Assembly (NCBI GenBank): GCA_000621405.1
Contig: JHYK01000012.1
Span: 1 to 64,000 of the forward strand
Direction of reading: 5' to 3'
DNA length: 64,000 nucleotides
Source: Lachnospiraceae bacterium AC3007
GTDB taxonomy: Bacteria; Bacillota; Clostridia; Lachnospirales; Lachnospiraceae
Position 1 is the first letter of the stretch. Each line of letters starts with the position of its first letter. Below are positions 35,756 through 46,329 of the stretch, one piece after another. Position numbers and translations under genes: made by a program. The notes beneath the pieces were generated by a model. The model was not told the DNA's origin. It saw only the letters and a program-made list of their open reading frames with translations, and did no database searches.

Positions 35756-37552
35756 ATGTCTGATGCTAAAACAGCAGTTCAATCTGAAATAATCCCAAGG
35801 CTGTACATGAAGCTTCTGCCTGTGCAGATTGCATTTGTCATCATAGGCGGGATCAATGCCGTTATCGACAATGCATTTGCTGGTAATCTTATCGGAGCTT
35901 CGGCGATGGCAGTTACGGGACTTTTCAGTCCGGTAACGAATCTGCTCAACGGAGTGAATGCTCTCATCTTCGGCGGAGCGCAGGTGCTTTGCGGAAGATA
36001 CCTCGGGAAAAAGATGGCTGAAAGGACACGCAGCATCTTTTCACTGGACATGATCATAATGCTCATAGTGTCCATCATACTTCTTGTCTGCTGCGAGATG
36101 ATTCCGACAGATATAGCTGTGGCGCTTCGCGCAAGTGATGCGCTGAAAGGGGATCTGGCCACTTATATCCGTGGATTTGCCATAGGATTGCCGTTCAGCT
36201 GTATAGGAACGCAGTTTACTGCATTCTTACAGCTGGAGCATCAGGAGAAGAGAAGTTATGCCGCCATCATTACCATGTTCGTGGCCAATGTTCTTTTCAA
36301 CTGGCTTTTTGTTGCAGTGTTTCATATGGGGCTGTTTGGACTGGGTCTTTCCACTTCCCTCGGCAATGTTTTCTTCTTCGCTATCCAGGCATCTTATTTT
36401 TTCGGGAAAAAAGCAGTTATAAGATTCAGCCTGGAGAGCATCGTCCTGTCTGATATCAAAGATATATTGATTTATGGTCTCCCGGGAGCCGTGGTCCAGT
36501 TCTGTATCTCCGCAAGAGGGCTTATCATCAATGCTCTTATTCAGCGTTTTGTGGGACCCGACGGGCTGGCAGCCTATTCCGCGATATACTCCTTCGGATG
36601 TGTATACTGGGCAGTTCCTGCCGGAGTTACCTCGGCGGTCATGGTACTTGGAAGTGTCTATGCAGGAGAGGAGGATAAGGCGGGACTGAAGATCCTTATG
36701 AGGACCTTTTTGACGAGAGGAGTCGGACTTGTCACAGTGGCAGCGGTCATCGTATCGGCATGCTGCTATGTCCTGACAAATATGTTCTTCCACGATCCGT
36801 CGACGGAGGTCTATCAGATGGCGATGATCGGCTTTATCCTGTATCCGCTGTATTCGCCGTTGAGTACTCTGACCATAGGTTTTTCCAATTACTATCACTG
36901 CCTTTCGTATGAACACATAGTCCGTACGATCTCGGTCGCTGACGGAATACTCGGAGTGAGTCTTTTCTCGGTCCTTCTGGTCCCTCAGTTCGGCATGATG
37001 GGGATCTGGGCAGGACAGCTTCTTGGATGTGCATTTTGCGTGGTCCTTGTACTGGTGATCGCTTTTATTTCCAATAAGGCCAAACCGCTTAACCTCGACA
37101 GGATGATGCTTTTCAATAAAGACTTCGGGGTGGCGGAGGAGAACAGGATAGATATCACAGTCCGCAGCATGGACGAGGTCGTCAATCTTTCCGAGCGCGT
37201 ATGGGCATTCTGTGAAAAACATGGAATAACCGGATCCCGCAAAAACTATTCCGCGCTCTGCACCGAGGAACTGGCGGGCAATATTGTCCAGCACGGATTC
37301 AGGAACAAAAAGAAACTCAGCGTAGACATCCGCATATCCTACGTGAACGATGAGATCGTCATTTGCTTCAAGGATGACGGGATCCCGTTCAACCCTGAGG
37401 AGGCATCGCGTCTGTTTGAAGCTGAGAGATCCGGCGAACACGAAGACGGTAAGACTTTCCACAACATCGGTCTTCAGCTGGTAAGCCGGATATCCAAGTC
37501 GATGACTTACCAGAATACATTCGGACTGAATATTCTGACGATAGTAGTATAG
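35756..37552 (+). CDS. MATE-family transporter fused to a histidine-kinase-like ATPase domain
   Basis: This 598-residue protein joins about 12 membrane segments of the MATE/MOP flippase family (about 10-455) to a cytoplasmic GHKL ATPase domain (about 470-598). The ATPase shows an N-box (CTEELAGNIVQHGF), a G1 box (FKDDGIPFNPEE) and a G2 box (NIGLQLVSR), closest in style to RsbW/SpoIIAB anti-sigma kinases. No phospho-acceptor His domain is present. The start at 35756 follows GGAGAG and gives a normal MATE N-terminus. The fusion suggests nucleotide-dependent or partner-switching control of export; substrate and partner are unknown. Confidence 0.88.
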   Translation: MSDAKTAVQSEIIPRLYMKLLPVQIAFVIIGGINAVIDNAFAGNLIGASAMAVTGLFSPVTNLLNGVNALIFGGAQVLCGRYLGKKMAERTRSIFSLDMIIMLIVSIILLVCCEMIPTDIAVALRASDALKGDLATYIRGFAIGLPFSCIGTQFTAFLQLEHQEKRSYAAIITMFVANVLFNWLFVAVFHMGLFGLGLSTSLGNVFFFAIQASYFFGKKAVIRFSLESIVLSDIKDILIYGLPGAVVQFCISARGLIINALIQRFVGPDGLAAYSAIYSFGCVYWAVPAGVTSAVMVLGSVYAGEEDKAGLKILMRTFLTRGVGLVTVAAVIVSACCYVLTNMFFHDPSTEVYQMAMIGFILYPLYSPLSTLTIGFSNYYHCLSYEHIVRTISVADGILGVSLFSVLLVPQFGMMGIWAGQLLGCAFCVVLVLVIAFISNKAKPLNLDRMMLFNKDFGVAEENRIDITVRSMDEVVNLSERVWAFCEKHGITGSRKNYSALCTEELAGNIVQHGFRNKKKLSVDIRISYVNDEIVICFKDDGIPFNPEEASRLFEAERSGEHEDGKTFHNIGLQLVSRISKSMTYQNTFGLNILTIVV

Positions 37553-37647
37553 TTTTTACGCTGTCACATGTGGCGGCACGGTCTTTGACAAAGTGCCGGT
37601 GATACATCAGCGTGGCATTTCCGGCGGTCGATGGAAAGGATACTGAT

Positions 37648-39036
37648 ATGAAAGAAAAATATGACGTGATCATAGTTGGCGGCGGAGCAGGCGGGATATT
37701 TGCCGCTTATGAATTCGTTAAGCTTGACGCAAAGCTTTCCATAGGCCTTATCGAGAAGGGCAAGCCGCTGTCCAAAAGAAAATGTCCGATAGACGGAGAC
37801 AAGGTCAAGACCTGCATCCACTGCAAGAGCTGTTCCATCATGGAAGGGATCGGAGGAGCAGGCGCATTTTCGGACGGGAAATACAACATCACCAATAATT
37901 TCGGCGGAGACATGGCCAAATATATCGGAGACAGGAAGGCCATAGAGCTCATGAATTACGTGGATGAGATCAATATGTCCATGGGCGGACAGGGCTGCCG
38001 GAGATACAATACGGTCGACTCACAGATCAAAAGGGAGGCCCTGCAGTATGATCTCCATCTTCTGGATGCGGAGGTAAGACATCTCGGGACTGACAAGAAC
38101 TACGTGATACTGTCCAACATAGTGGACGCCATCAAGGACAAGGTTGATATGATGACCGAGACCGAGGTGCAGGACATAGCGCAGAACTCAGACGGAAGCT
38201 GGAGCGTGACGACGACTGCCGGCAGTACCTCTTCGGATCATCTGATACTCGCGACGGGCAGGAGCGGCTCCGCCTGGACCTCCAGAGTATGTGAACACCT
38301 CGGGATAAATGCGAAGAACAACAGAGTGGATATAGGGATAAGGTTTGAGTGCCCTGCTTTCATATGGGACCGCATCACGGATCAGGTCTATGAGAGCAAG
38401 ATAATGTACAGGAGCGCGGTTACAGGCTGCACCTGCAGGACATTCTGCATGAATCCCAAGGGTGCGGTAGTCACGGAGAATACAAACGGAGTCATGACTG
38501 TCAATGGCCACAGCTATGAGGATCCCGCAAAGCACACTGAAAACACAAACTTTGCGCTTCTCGTCACTCATCATTTTACCGAGCCTTTTAAGGACAGCAA
38601 TGCTTATGGTGAATATATAGCAAGACTTTCCAATATGCTCGCCGGCGGAGTGATGGTCCAGAGATTCGGGGATCTTGTGGCGAATAAGCGCACCAATCCC
38701 AAAAGACTGTCGGAGTCTTTTGTTAAGCCGACGCTGTCTGCAGAGCCAGGTAATCTTGCGCTTGCGATCCCGAAGCTGACTCTGGATACCATCATAGAGA
38801 TGATATATGCCCTGAACAAATTAGTTCCGGGTACCGCCAACTACGACAATCTTTTATACGGCACGGAAGTCAAATTCTATAATTCCTGCATAGATGTCAA
38901 TGAGAGGTTCGAGACAAAATACAAAGGTCTCTACGTCATAGGGGATGCATCCGGCACCACACATTCTCTCTCTCAAGCATCTTCCGAGGGAGTATACGTG
39001 GCACGTCTCATATCCGGACAGCCTATTATCTCTTAA
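37648..39036 (+). CDS. FAD-dependent dehydrogenase (COG2509 type)
   Basis: This 462-residue flavoprotein begins with the dinucleotide-binding motif VIIVGGGAGGIFAAYE. A cysteine cluster CxxCKSC at about 56-62 is followed by GIGGAGAFSDGKYN, the hallmark of this family. A second nucleotide strand reads HLILATGRSG, and the C-terminal YVIGDASG motif closes the FAD site. The reaction is not known for most members. The start at 37648 is taken because AAAGGA lies 8 bases upstream. Confidence 0.88.
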   Translation: MKEKYDVIIVGGGAGGIFAAYEFVKLDAKLSIGLIEKGKPLSKRKCPIDGDKVKTCIHCKSCSIMEGIGGAGAFSDGKYNITNNFGGDMAKYIGDRKAIELMNYVDEINMSMGGQGCRRYNTVDSQIKREALQYDLHLLDAEVRHLGTDKNYVILSNIVDAIKDKVDMMTETEVQDIAQNSDGSWSVTTTAGSTSSDHLILATGRSGSAWTSRVCEHLGINAKNNRVDIGIRFECPAFIWDRITDQVYESKIMYRSAVTGCTCRTFCMNPKGAVVTENTNGVMTVNGHSYEDPAKHTENTNFALLVTHHFTEPFKDSNAYGEYIARLSNMLAGGVMVQRFGDLVANKRTNPKRLSESFVKPTLSAEPGNLALAIPKLTLDTIIEMIYALNKLVPGTANYDNLLYGTEVKFYNSCIDVNERFETKYKGLYVIGDASGTTHSLSQASSEGVYVARLISGQPIIS

Positions 39037-39055
39037 AAAATCCAACAAAATGGGG

Positions 39056-39084
39056 TTGACATGGAAACCCGGTAGCGTTATTAT
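39056..39084 (+). promoter_or_regulatory. Promoter of groESL
   Basis: TTGACA (39056-39061) with TATTAT at 39079-39084 (17-base spacing); an overlapping TATACT at 39083 is an alternative. The CIRCE operator starts about 12 bases further on. Confidence 0.75.
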
Positions 39085-39095
39085 ACTCTTTGCGG

Positions 39096-39122
39096 TTAGC
39101 ACTCGGACTAGATGAGTGCTAA
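39096..39122. promoter_or_regulatory. CIRCE operator for HrcA
   Basis: TTAGCACTC, nine bases, then GAGTGCTAA: a perfect match to the CIRCE inverted repeat. HrcA repressor binds it, and heat or misfolded protein load releases repression of groESL. The hrcA gene is not in this window. Confidence 0.97.
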
Positions 39123-39172
39123 CAACCCAAAGAGTTTATTTTATATTTTCTATCATAAGGAGGCGAGATAAT

Positions 39173-39463
39173 ATGAAACTTAAGCCATTAGGTGACCGTG
39201 TGGTGCTGAAGGCCATTGAGGCTGATGAGACGACTGCATCCGGTATCGTGATCCCGGGAAAAGAGAAGGAGAAGCCCCAGCAGGCTGAGATCCTTGAGGT
39301 AGGCCCCGGCGGAGTCGTAGACGGCAAGGAAGTGAAGATGACCGTAAAAAAGGGCCAGAAGGTAATCTACAGTAAGTATGCAGGAACCGAAGTTGAGCTT
39401 AAGAAGGACGAGAAGGTCATAATAGTCCGTCAGAGCGACATACTTGCAGTCATAGAGAAATAA
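39173..39463 (+). CDS. groES: Co-chaperonin GroES
   Basis: This 96-residue protein caps the GroEL cage. It starts MKLKPLGDRVVLK, has the mobile loop around EADETTASGIVIP and the conserved KVIYSKYAGTEV strand. The ATG at 39173 follows AAGGAGG; the longer frame from 39116 starts inside the CIRCE operator and is rejected. Confidence 0.98.
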   Translation: MKLKPLGDRVVLKAIEADETTASGIVIPGKEKEKPQQAEILEVGPGGVVDGKEVKMTVKKGQKVIYSKYAGTEVELKKDEKVIIVRQSDILAVIEK

Positions 39464-39474
39464 TTCGGAGGTGA

Positions 39475-41106
<1,632 letters not shown>

Positions 41107-41130
41107 GCGCATAAACAAGATCATAAATGA

Positions 41131-41175
41131 AAAAAGGATCCCACCGCTCCGTAGGAGCGAGCGGGATCCTTTTTG
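41131..41175 (+). terminator. Terminator of groESL
   Basis: A long stem (AAAAAGGATCCC... with ...GGGATCCTTTTT) encloses a CGCTCC/GGAGCG upper helix and ends in a T run. Confidence 0.92.
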
Positions 41176-41204
41176 AATTCATGAGATTGTAACGGACATG
41201 AGGA

Positions 41205-41363
41205 AGAAGCACTATGAGCTTGCGAATAGTGCGGATTCCGAATGGACGTAGCCATGCAGCGCATGGCGTAAATGCGTGCAGGCGGAGCAATCCGCAGGGC
41301 CTTATATGAGAAGGGCTCGGAAGCCGCGCGAACAAGCTTGCTTGTCAGTCATCCGGGCTTTTT
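41205..41363 (+). ncRNA. Structured intergenic element, possible small RNA
   Basis: The 270-base gap after groEL folds strongly. GCACTAT (41209-41215) pairs with ATAGTGC (41226-41232). GCGGATT (41231-41237) pairs with AATCCGC (41289-41295) and encloses GCCATGC/GCATGGC. A last hairpin, GGGCTCGG (41313-41320) with CCGGGCT (41353-41359), encloses an ACAAGC/GCTTGT helix and is followed by TTTTT like a terminator. I see no good promoter or credible protein. It could be a small RNA, a mobile palindromic repeat or a decayed element. Confidence 0.35.
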
Positions 41364-41445
41364 GTAATGCCAATGATCATATCCCCTATAGTCAATCTCC
41401 CCTGAAAAGCGTATAATAAAATCAGAAGAGAAAGGGGGTGGCATC

Positions 41446-41784
41446 ATGTTCATCATGTATTCAACGGTCAATAGGCTTGGCGAAGAGAATGCAAGCAAAG
41501 AGATATGCACCTTTGAGGGAATAAGGTATGAGCCGGATGCCGAGATAGCGATCCTCTCTACAGAGCATATCGCGCATGACTATCTTCTGCCGATGACCAA
41601 ATCCACTTACGAGATGTTCGTAAGAAAGCTCTACGATATGATCTCACAGACCATCAAGAACCCCGGCCTCATGATCGTGATAACGGGAAGCCCCGTATTA
41701 CGAGTTAAGCACGGATCCCTTACCAGAGGATCAGGTGTGGATCATTACAGATATGGCCTGGATTTCAGCGCTTCCGTGGACTGA
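41446..41784 (+). CDS. Small protein of unknown function
   Basis: This 112-residue protein has no signal peptide or membrane segment and no family I recognise. It looks like a compact mixed alpha/beta protein, with a hydrophobic strand GLMIVITG and a C-terminal DHYRYGLDFS. AAAGGGGGTGG lies before the ATG, which supports translation. It stands alone between the structured element and fucI. A palindromic terminator at 41882 is about 100 bases downstream. Confidence 0.6.
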   Translation: MFIMYSTVNRLGEENASKEICTFEGIRYEPDAEIAILSTEHIAHDYLLPMTKSTYEMFVRKLYDMISQTIKNPGLMIVITGSPVLRVKHGSLTRGSGVDHYRYGLDFSASVD

Positions 41785-41875
41785 TCTTTCTGTCTCGGTG
41801 TGAATCTTTTCACAGTGCAAAAACTAATAAAAAAATAATTTAAAAAGGGTATTTTTTTCCTGCCCTCAAATGTGT

Positions 41876-41881
41876 TATAAT
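41876..41881 (+). promoter_or_regulatory. Possible -10 box for fucI
   Basis: TATAAT is a perfect -10, but the -35 region is only a T-rich stretch (41852-41858). If used, transcription starts inside the palindrome at 41887-41902. Confidence 0.35.
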
Positions 41882-41908
41882 AAAAAGGCGAAACGTTTCG
41901 CCTTTTTT
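41882..41908. terminator. Perfect palindrome: terminator or operator
   Basis: The core GGCGAAACGTTTCGCC is a perfect dyad flanked by A and T runs, so it looks like a bidirectional terminator. Its central GAAACGTTTC also resembles a LacI-family operator, and it sits just after a TATAAT box. Either or both functions are possible. Confidence 0.6.
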
Positions 41909-41926
41909 GTTATTTCGGGTACAATA

Positions 41927-41968
41927 TTCTGCTATGCAGAATTCTGCTTTGCAGGGTTCTGCATAGAA
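41927..41968. repeat. Three 15-base palindromic repeats before fucI
   Basis: Units TTCTGCTATGCAGAA, TTCTGCTTTGCAGGG and TTCTGCATAGAA start at 41927, 41942 and 41957. The first is a perfect dyad and the others decay. They lie in the fucI leader and share the CTGCTNNGCAG core with the array at 52633. Confidence 0.7.
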
Positions 41969-42003
41969 AAAATGAACAATATATTATTATGAGGAGGTAT
42001 ATT

Positions 42004-43812
42004 ATGGCAAAAAACAGGTACATCGGGGAATATCCTGCTATAGGGATCCGTCCCTGTATCGACGGCAGGAGAGGTCCGCTGAAGGTCCGCGAATCTCTTG
42101 AGGATCAGACAATGGGGATGGCAAGATCCGTGAAGAAGCTTTTTGAGGAGAACCTCAAGTATTCCAACGGCGAGCCGGTCAAGGTGGTCATCGCGGATAC
42201 AACTATCGGACGTGTGGCTGAATCTGCTGCATGTCAGGCCAAATTCAAGAAGGAAGGTGTTGCGATCACTCTTTCCGTCACTCCCTGCTGGTGCTACGGA
42301 TCAGAGACCATGGACATGGATCCCCTTACGATAAAGGGTGTATGGGGACTTAACGCGACAGAGCGTCCCGGCGCAGTCTATCTTGCATCAGTTCTTGCTA
42401 CCCATGCGCAGAAGGGGCTTCCGGCATTCGGTATCTATGGCAAGGATGTGCAGGATGCGGATGATAGCGTGATACCTGATGATGTAAAGGAAAAGCTTCT
42501 GAGGTTCGGAAGAGCGGCTGTGGCAGCTGCTTCCATGAGAGACAAGTCCTATCTGCAGATAGGCTCAGTCACCATGGGTATCGGCGGCTCCATCATCAAC
42601 CAGGATTTCTTCGAGGAATATCTCGGCATGAGAGTAGAGTCGGTAGATGAGGTAGAGATCCTCCGCCGCATGGAAGAGCATATCTATAACGAGGACGAGT
42701 ATCAGAAGGCTCTCTCCTGGATCAAGAAATACTGTAAGCCCGGATTTGATAAGAACCCTGATTTTGTTAAAAAGTCCGATGAGCAGAAGGAGAAGGACTG
42801 GGAATTCACCGCGAAGATGGCCTGCATCATAGAGGATCTTTTCCAGGGCAATCCGAATCTTCCCGAGGGCTGCGAAGAGGAGGCCGTCGGCCACAATGCT
42901 ATCGCAGGCGGATTCCAGGGACAGAGACAGTGGACGGATCACTGGCCGAACTGTGATTTCCCTGAAGCGATACTTAATACTAGCTTTGACTGGAACGGAG
43001 CAAGGGAACCCTTCATACTTGCCACGGAAAATGATACGCTCAATTCCGCGAGCATGCTCTTCATGAAGCTCCTCACCAACCGTCCCCAGATGTTCGCTGA
43101 CGTAAGGACATACTGGAGCGGAAGCGCAGTCAAGAGAGTGACCGGATATGATATCGAAGGACATGCTTTAGATGCGGACGGATTCATCCATCTGATCAAT
43201 TCCGGTGCATGCTGTCTGGATGCCTGCGGAGAAGTCAAGGATGAAAACGGTGATCCCGTGATGAAGCAGTGGTTTGATGTCACGGATAAGGATATCGAGA
43301 CCATAATGAACGCTACAGAATGGTGTCCTGCAGATAACGGCTACTTCCGCGGAGCGGGCTATTCTTCAAGATTCCTTACGAGGGCCGAGATGCCTGCTAC
43401 CATGATAAGACTTAACCTTGTCAAGAACCTTGGGCCTGTGCTTCAGATAGCAGAGGGCTGGACGGTCAATCTCCCCGACGAGGTATCTGATGTGCTTTGG
43501 AAGAGAACCGACTATACCTGGCCCTGCACATGGTTTGCTCCCCGCTGCGACGGAAAGGAAGGATCTCCTTTCAGGACGGCATATGATGTGATGAATAACT
43601 GGGGCGCCAATCACGGAGCCATAAGCTATGGACACATAGGAGCTGATCTCATTACCATGGCATCGATGCTCAGGATCCCTGTGTGCATGCATAATGTCCC
43701 GTTAGACGATATCTATCGTCCTGCGGCATGGAATGCTTTCGGATCAGATAAGGAAGGCGCAGACTACCGTGCCTGCGCAGCGTACGGTCCGCTTTACAAG
43801 ACAATAAGATAA
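42004..43812 (+). CDS. fucI: L-fucose isomerase
   Basis: This 602-residue enzyme interconverts L-fucose and L-fuculose (also D-arabinose and D-ribulose) with manganese. Catalytic metal residues are visible as Glu in [10 protein letters not shown], Asp in FADVRTYW and His in [10 protein letters not shown]. Length is near that of E. coli FucI (591). The ATG at 42004 follows GAGGAGG. No fuculokinase, aldolase or fucose permease is adjacent, so the rest of the pathway must be elsewhere. A terminator follows. Confidence 0.95.
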   Translation: MAKNRYIGEYPAIGIRPCIDGRRGPLKVRESLEDQTMGMARSVKKLFEENLKYSNGEPVKVVIADTTIGRVAESAACQAKFKKEGVAITLSVTPCWCYGSETMDMDPLTIKGVWGLNATERPGAVYLASVLATHAQKGLPAFGIYGKDVQDADDSVIPDDVKEKLLRFGRAAVAAASMRDKSYLQIGSVTMGIGGSIINQDFFEEYLGMRVESVDEVEILRRMEEHIYNEDEYQKALSWIKKYCKPGFDKNPDFVKKSDEQKEKDWEFTAKMACIIEDLFQGNPNLPEGCEEEAVGHNAIAGGFQGQRQWTDHWPNCDFPEAILNTSFDWNGAREPFILATENDTLNSASMLFMKLLTNRPQMFADVRTYWSGSAVKRVTGYDIEGHALDADGFIHLINSGACCLDACGEVKDENGDPVMKQWFDVTDKDIETIMNATEWCPADNGYFRGAGYSSRFLTRAEMPATMIRLNLVKNLGPVLQIAEGWTVNLPDEVSDVLWKRTDYTWPCTWFAPRCDGKEGSPFRTAYDVMNNWGANHGAISYGHIGADLITMASMLRIPVCMHNVPLDDIYRPAAWNAFGSDKEGADYRACAAYGPLYKTIR

Positions 43813-43833
43813 ATCTGTACGCCCTTATCGTAT

Positions 43834-43865
43834 AAAAAGGCTGCCCTGCAAGGGGCAGCCTTTTT
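43834..43865 (+). terminator. Terminator of fucI
   Basis: AAAAAGGCTGCCC and GGGGCAGCCTTTTT make a 12-13 bp stem with a small loop and T run. The flanking A run could let it serve the minus-strand small gene as well. Confidence 0.9.
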
Positions 43866-43893
43866 GTAACAATACTTTGATCTGAATGAAAGA

Positions 43894-44082
43894 TCACAAT
43901 GCGGCATCCACGAAGAAGCCTTTTCCTTCCGGATGTCCCAGAGCCTCCCTGAAGGCATCCTGAAAATCCTGAGGCTCTTCCTTCTGCGGCTTCACCTCGG
44001 TGAGAGGCTTTGTCATTTTCCGAGAAGGATCCACGAACTGATTGATCTTGTTAGCGACAACGCTGGAAGCAACTCCGTTCAT
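43894..44082 (-). CDS. Small protein of unknown function
   Basis: This 62-residue protein starts MNGVASSVVANKINQF, then has a Lys/Glu/Pro-rich middle and an FQDAFREALGH helix. I do not recognise it. The ATG at 44082 is taken because AGGAGG lies 8 bases upstream; ATG 44088 and GTG 44091 are too close to that site. It lies on the same strand as maf, about 110 bases downstream of it, and may share its transcript. Confidence 0.55.
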   Translation of the reverse strand: MNGVASSVVANKINQFVDPSRKMTKPLTEVKPQKEEPQDFQDAFREALGHPEGKGFFVDAAL

Positions 44083-44201
44083 ATCCATCACCTCCTGTAC
44101 ATAATACCCTGTAAAAGATACTATACACCAAATCCGGCAATAATTCCAGATGTTTTTATACAGAAGTACCGGTCATATGCGGATCATTTCCCGTTTGAGG
44201 A

Positions 44202-44795
44202 TCAATGCTCATCCGTGGTTTGCTTCAGAATGGGATACAGTCTGCGATACACTTCCGCGACCGGAAGGCCTTTTACATTGCTGTAGTCTCCGTCTATCTT
44301 TTCGACAAGGACTGCCCCTCTCCCCTGTATCCCGTAAGCTCCGGCTTTGTCCAAAGGCTCGCCGCAACCGGCGTAATCTCGGATCAGGGAGTCGTCGCTG
44401 TCATACATCTTAACGTCCGTGCGGACGTGGAATGTATCAGCGCTCTTTTCGGAGGTGCTTTCGGGATATATTATCGTGACTCCCGTATACACGGAATGGA
44501 TCCTGCCGGAAAGACTCCGCAGCATATCGTATGCATCTGCGCTGTCAGCGGGCTTCCCGAGTATCCTGTCGCCAAGGGCCACTATCGTGTCTGCGGCAAG
44601 CACTATACTGCCGGGGTGACGCCCGGCAGCCGCAAGAGCCTTTCTCTTTGAGAGCTCTTCTACATAGTCGGAAGGAGATACATCCTCCGGCATGGACTCA
44701 TCCACATTTGGAGCGTCCACGGTACAGGGGATGCCGACCTGATCCAGAAGCTCTTTTCTTCTGGGCGATCCGCTCGCGAGTATTATGCTTTTCAT
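44202..44795 (-). CDS. maf: Maf-family nucleotide pyrophosphatase
   Basis: This 197-residue protein has the Maf signature LASGSPRRKELL at the start, DESMPED, the VLAADTIVAL motif with its catalytic Asp, GKPADSADAYDML and the conserved EKIDGDYSNVKGLPV near the end. Members hydrolyse non-canonical or UTP/dTTP nucleotides, and excess protein blocks septum formation in Bacillus. The ATG at 44795 follows GGAGGTG. The upstream extension of the frame to 44981 has no ribosome site. Confidence 0.95.
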   Translation of the reverse strand: MKSIILASGSPRRKELLDQVGIPCTVDAPNVDESMPEDVSPSDYVEELSKRKALAAAGRHPGSIVLAADTIVALGDRILGKPADSADAYDMLRSLSGRIHSVYTGVTIIYPESTSEKSADTFHVRTDVKMYDSDDSLIRDYAGCGEPLDKAGAYGIQGRGAVLVEKIDGDYSNVKGLPVAEVYRRLYPILKQTTDEH

Positions 44796-44958
44796 GTGTC
44801 TCACCTCCGGTATAAAAAGGATGTCATAAGTCCGGGTTGTCCGTGCGATATTATCTGTGCTGTATTTTATCACAGAGCAGACATCTTTCCGAGACGACGG
44901 CACTTCGCCGTCCCGGATCGGCAGCGTGCCCTCCATTCCTGAACGGAAGCCGTCAATA

Positions 44959-44987
44959 TTGACATTTATATGTAATAACATTAAAAT
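44959..44987 (+). promoter_or_regulatory. Promoter of the liv operon
   Basis: TTGACA (44959-44964), 17 bases, then TAAAAT (44982-44987). It leaves a leader of about 95 bases. Between it and maf (44796-44958) I see nothing notable. Confidence 0.75.
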
Positions 44988-45032
44988 ATCTTCGTTATTT
45001 CTGCATAATGTAGGGTGATCATTCGGACAAAG

Positions 45033-45057
45033 ACGTCATTGTAATGTGCAGTGACGT
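45033..45057. promoter_or_regulatory. Inverted repeat in the liv leader
   Basis: ACGTCA and TGACGT are separated by 13 bases, at about +40 to +65 of the predicted transcript. It may be an operator or an RNA hairpin controlling amino acid uptake. Confidence 0.4.
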
Positions 45058-45090
45058 TTTATCTTTGAAAGAGCAAAGAGGAGGAAAGAC

Positions 45091-46296
45091 ATGAAAAAGA
45101 TCATAGCATTGATGATGACAGGCATCATGACCTTAAGCCTTGCAGCCTGCGGCGGAAGCGCTCCCGCAGGAGATGCAGCAGGCGCAGCCGCTTCTTCCGG
45201 AGACACGATCAGGATAGGCGTGTTTGAGCCTTCCACAGGTGATTCGGCATCCGGCGGCAAGAAGGAGATCCTTGGTATGCAGTATGCTAATTCCGAGACT
45301 CCCACAGTCGAGGTCGGAGGCAAGACATATAATATTGAGCTTGTAATGGCTGATAACGGATCTTCCGCAGATAAGGCTCCTTCTGCAGCTTCGGAGCTCG
45401 TTGGCAAGGACGTATCACTTGTACTCGGATCATACGGTTCAGGCGTGTCCATGGCGGGCGGCCCCAAGTTTGAAGAGGCAGGCCTTGCAGCCATCGGCGT
45501 TACCTGCACGAACCCCAACGTTACAGCAGGCAATGATTATTACTTCAGGATCTGCTTCCTGGATAATTTCCAGGCAGATGTCCTTGCTAATTTTGCCATC
45601 GAGAAGTTCTCTGCAAAGAAGGCATACTGCCTCGGAGAGAACGGTAACGAATATGACCAGGGCCTTGTTGCTTTCTTCACACAGGTGTTTGAAGCAGCCG
45701 GCGGCGAGGTCATAGCAGACTCGTTCCCCACGAACAATTCTGACTTCACTTCATATCTGAACAAGGCAAAGAGTGAAGGCGCAGACGTGATCTTCACTCC
45801 CGTGTCGATCGCATATGCAAAGCAGATCATGGAGCAGGCAGCTTCCCTTAATATTGATATACCGTTCCTCGGCTCCGATACACTTGATGACAATATGGTG
45901 CTCGAGGCTACAAAGGGAACAAATCTTCAGCTGTATGTATCGACCTTCTATCAGGAGGGCGGTTCCGATACCTTTGACAAGGGCATCAAGGAATATATCA
46001 ATGGCAATTCCGATGCGCTTACAGCTAACGGAGGCAACGATACTATTTCTGCAGTCACAGCCATGGGCTATGATGCATACTATGTAGCGCTTGAAGCCAT
46101 CAAGGCTGCAGGCTCAGGCGACAAGGCCGCCATCAAGTCAGCCATCCCCGGCGTGAAGTGGGAAGGTGTATCCGGCTCCATTGCATTTGATGATATCGGT
46201 GATGCAGTCCGTGATACGGCTTATATCAAGACAGCAGATACAGCATCCGGCACATGGGCATTTGAGAAGGTTCAGACCGGATCAGGCAGCAAGTAA
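45091..46296 (+). CDS. livJ: Branched-chain amino acid ABC transporter, substrate-binding lipoprotein
   Basis: This 401-residue lipoprotein has a signal peptide with lipobox LAAC (Cys20) and a Gly/Ala/Ser spacer. It has a type-I binding fold of the LivJ/LivK family: IRIGVFEPSTGDSASGGK, VLGSYGSGVSMAGGPKF and the C-terminal WEGVSGSIAFDDIGD. It delivers Leu, Ile, Val or related amino acids to the LivHMGF pump. AGAGGAGG sets the start. It is first in a five-gene operon. Confidence 0.93.
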   Translation: MKKIIALMMTGIMTLSLAACGGSAPAGDAAGAAASSGDTIRIGVFEPSTGDSASGGKKEILGMQYANSETPTVEVGGKTYNIELVMADNGSSADKAPSAASELVGKDVSLVLGSYGSGVSMAGGPKFEEAGLAAIGVTCTNPNVTAGNDYYFRICFLDNFQADVLANFAIEKFSAKKAYCLGENGNEYDQGLVAFFTQVFEAAGGEVIADSFPTNNSDFTSYLNKAKSEGADVIFTPVSIAYAKQIMEQAASLNIDIPFLGSDTLDDNMVLEATKGTNLQLYVSTFYQEGGSDTFDKGIKEYINGNSDALTANGGNDTISAVTAMGYDAYYVALEAIKAAGSGDKAAIKSAIPGVKWEGVSGSIAFDDIGDAVRDTAYIKTADTASGTWAFEKVQTGSGSK

Positions 46297-46329
46297 GACA
46301 GCAAATCAGACAACAAAGGAAGTAACTCT

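Noticed and set aside
36227-37462. 411-residue minus-strand frame opposite the MATE-ATPase gene
   Set aside because: The plus-strand protein has clear family motifs along this stretch, and the antisense frame shows none.
41887-41902. Palindrome before fucI as a CcpA catabolite-response element
   Set aside because: The outer TG...CA positions of the cre consensus do not match; only the central AACGTT-like core does.
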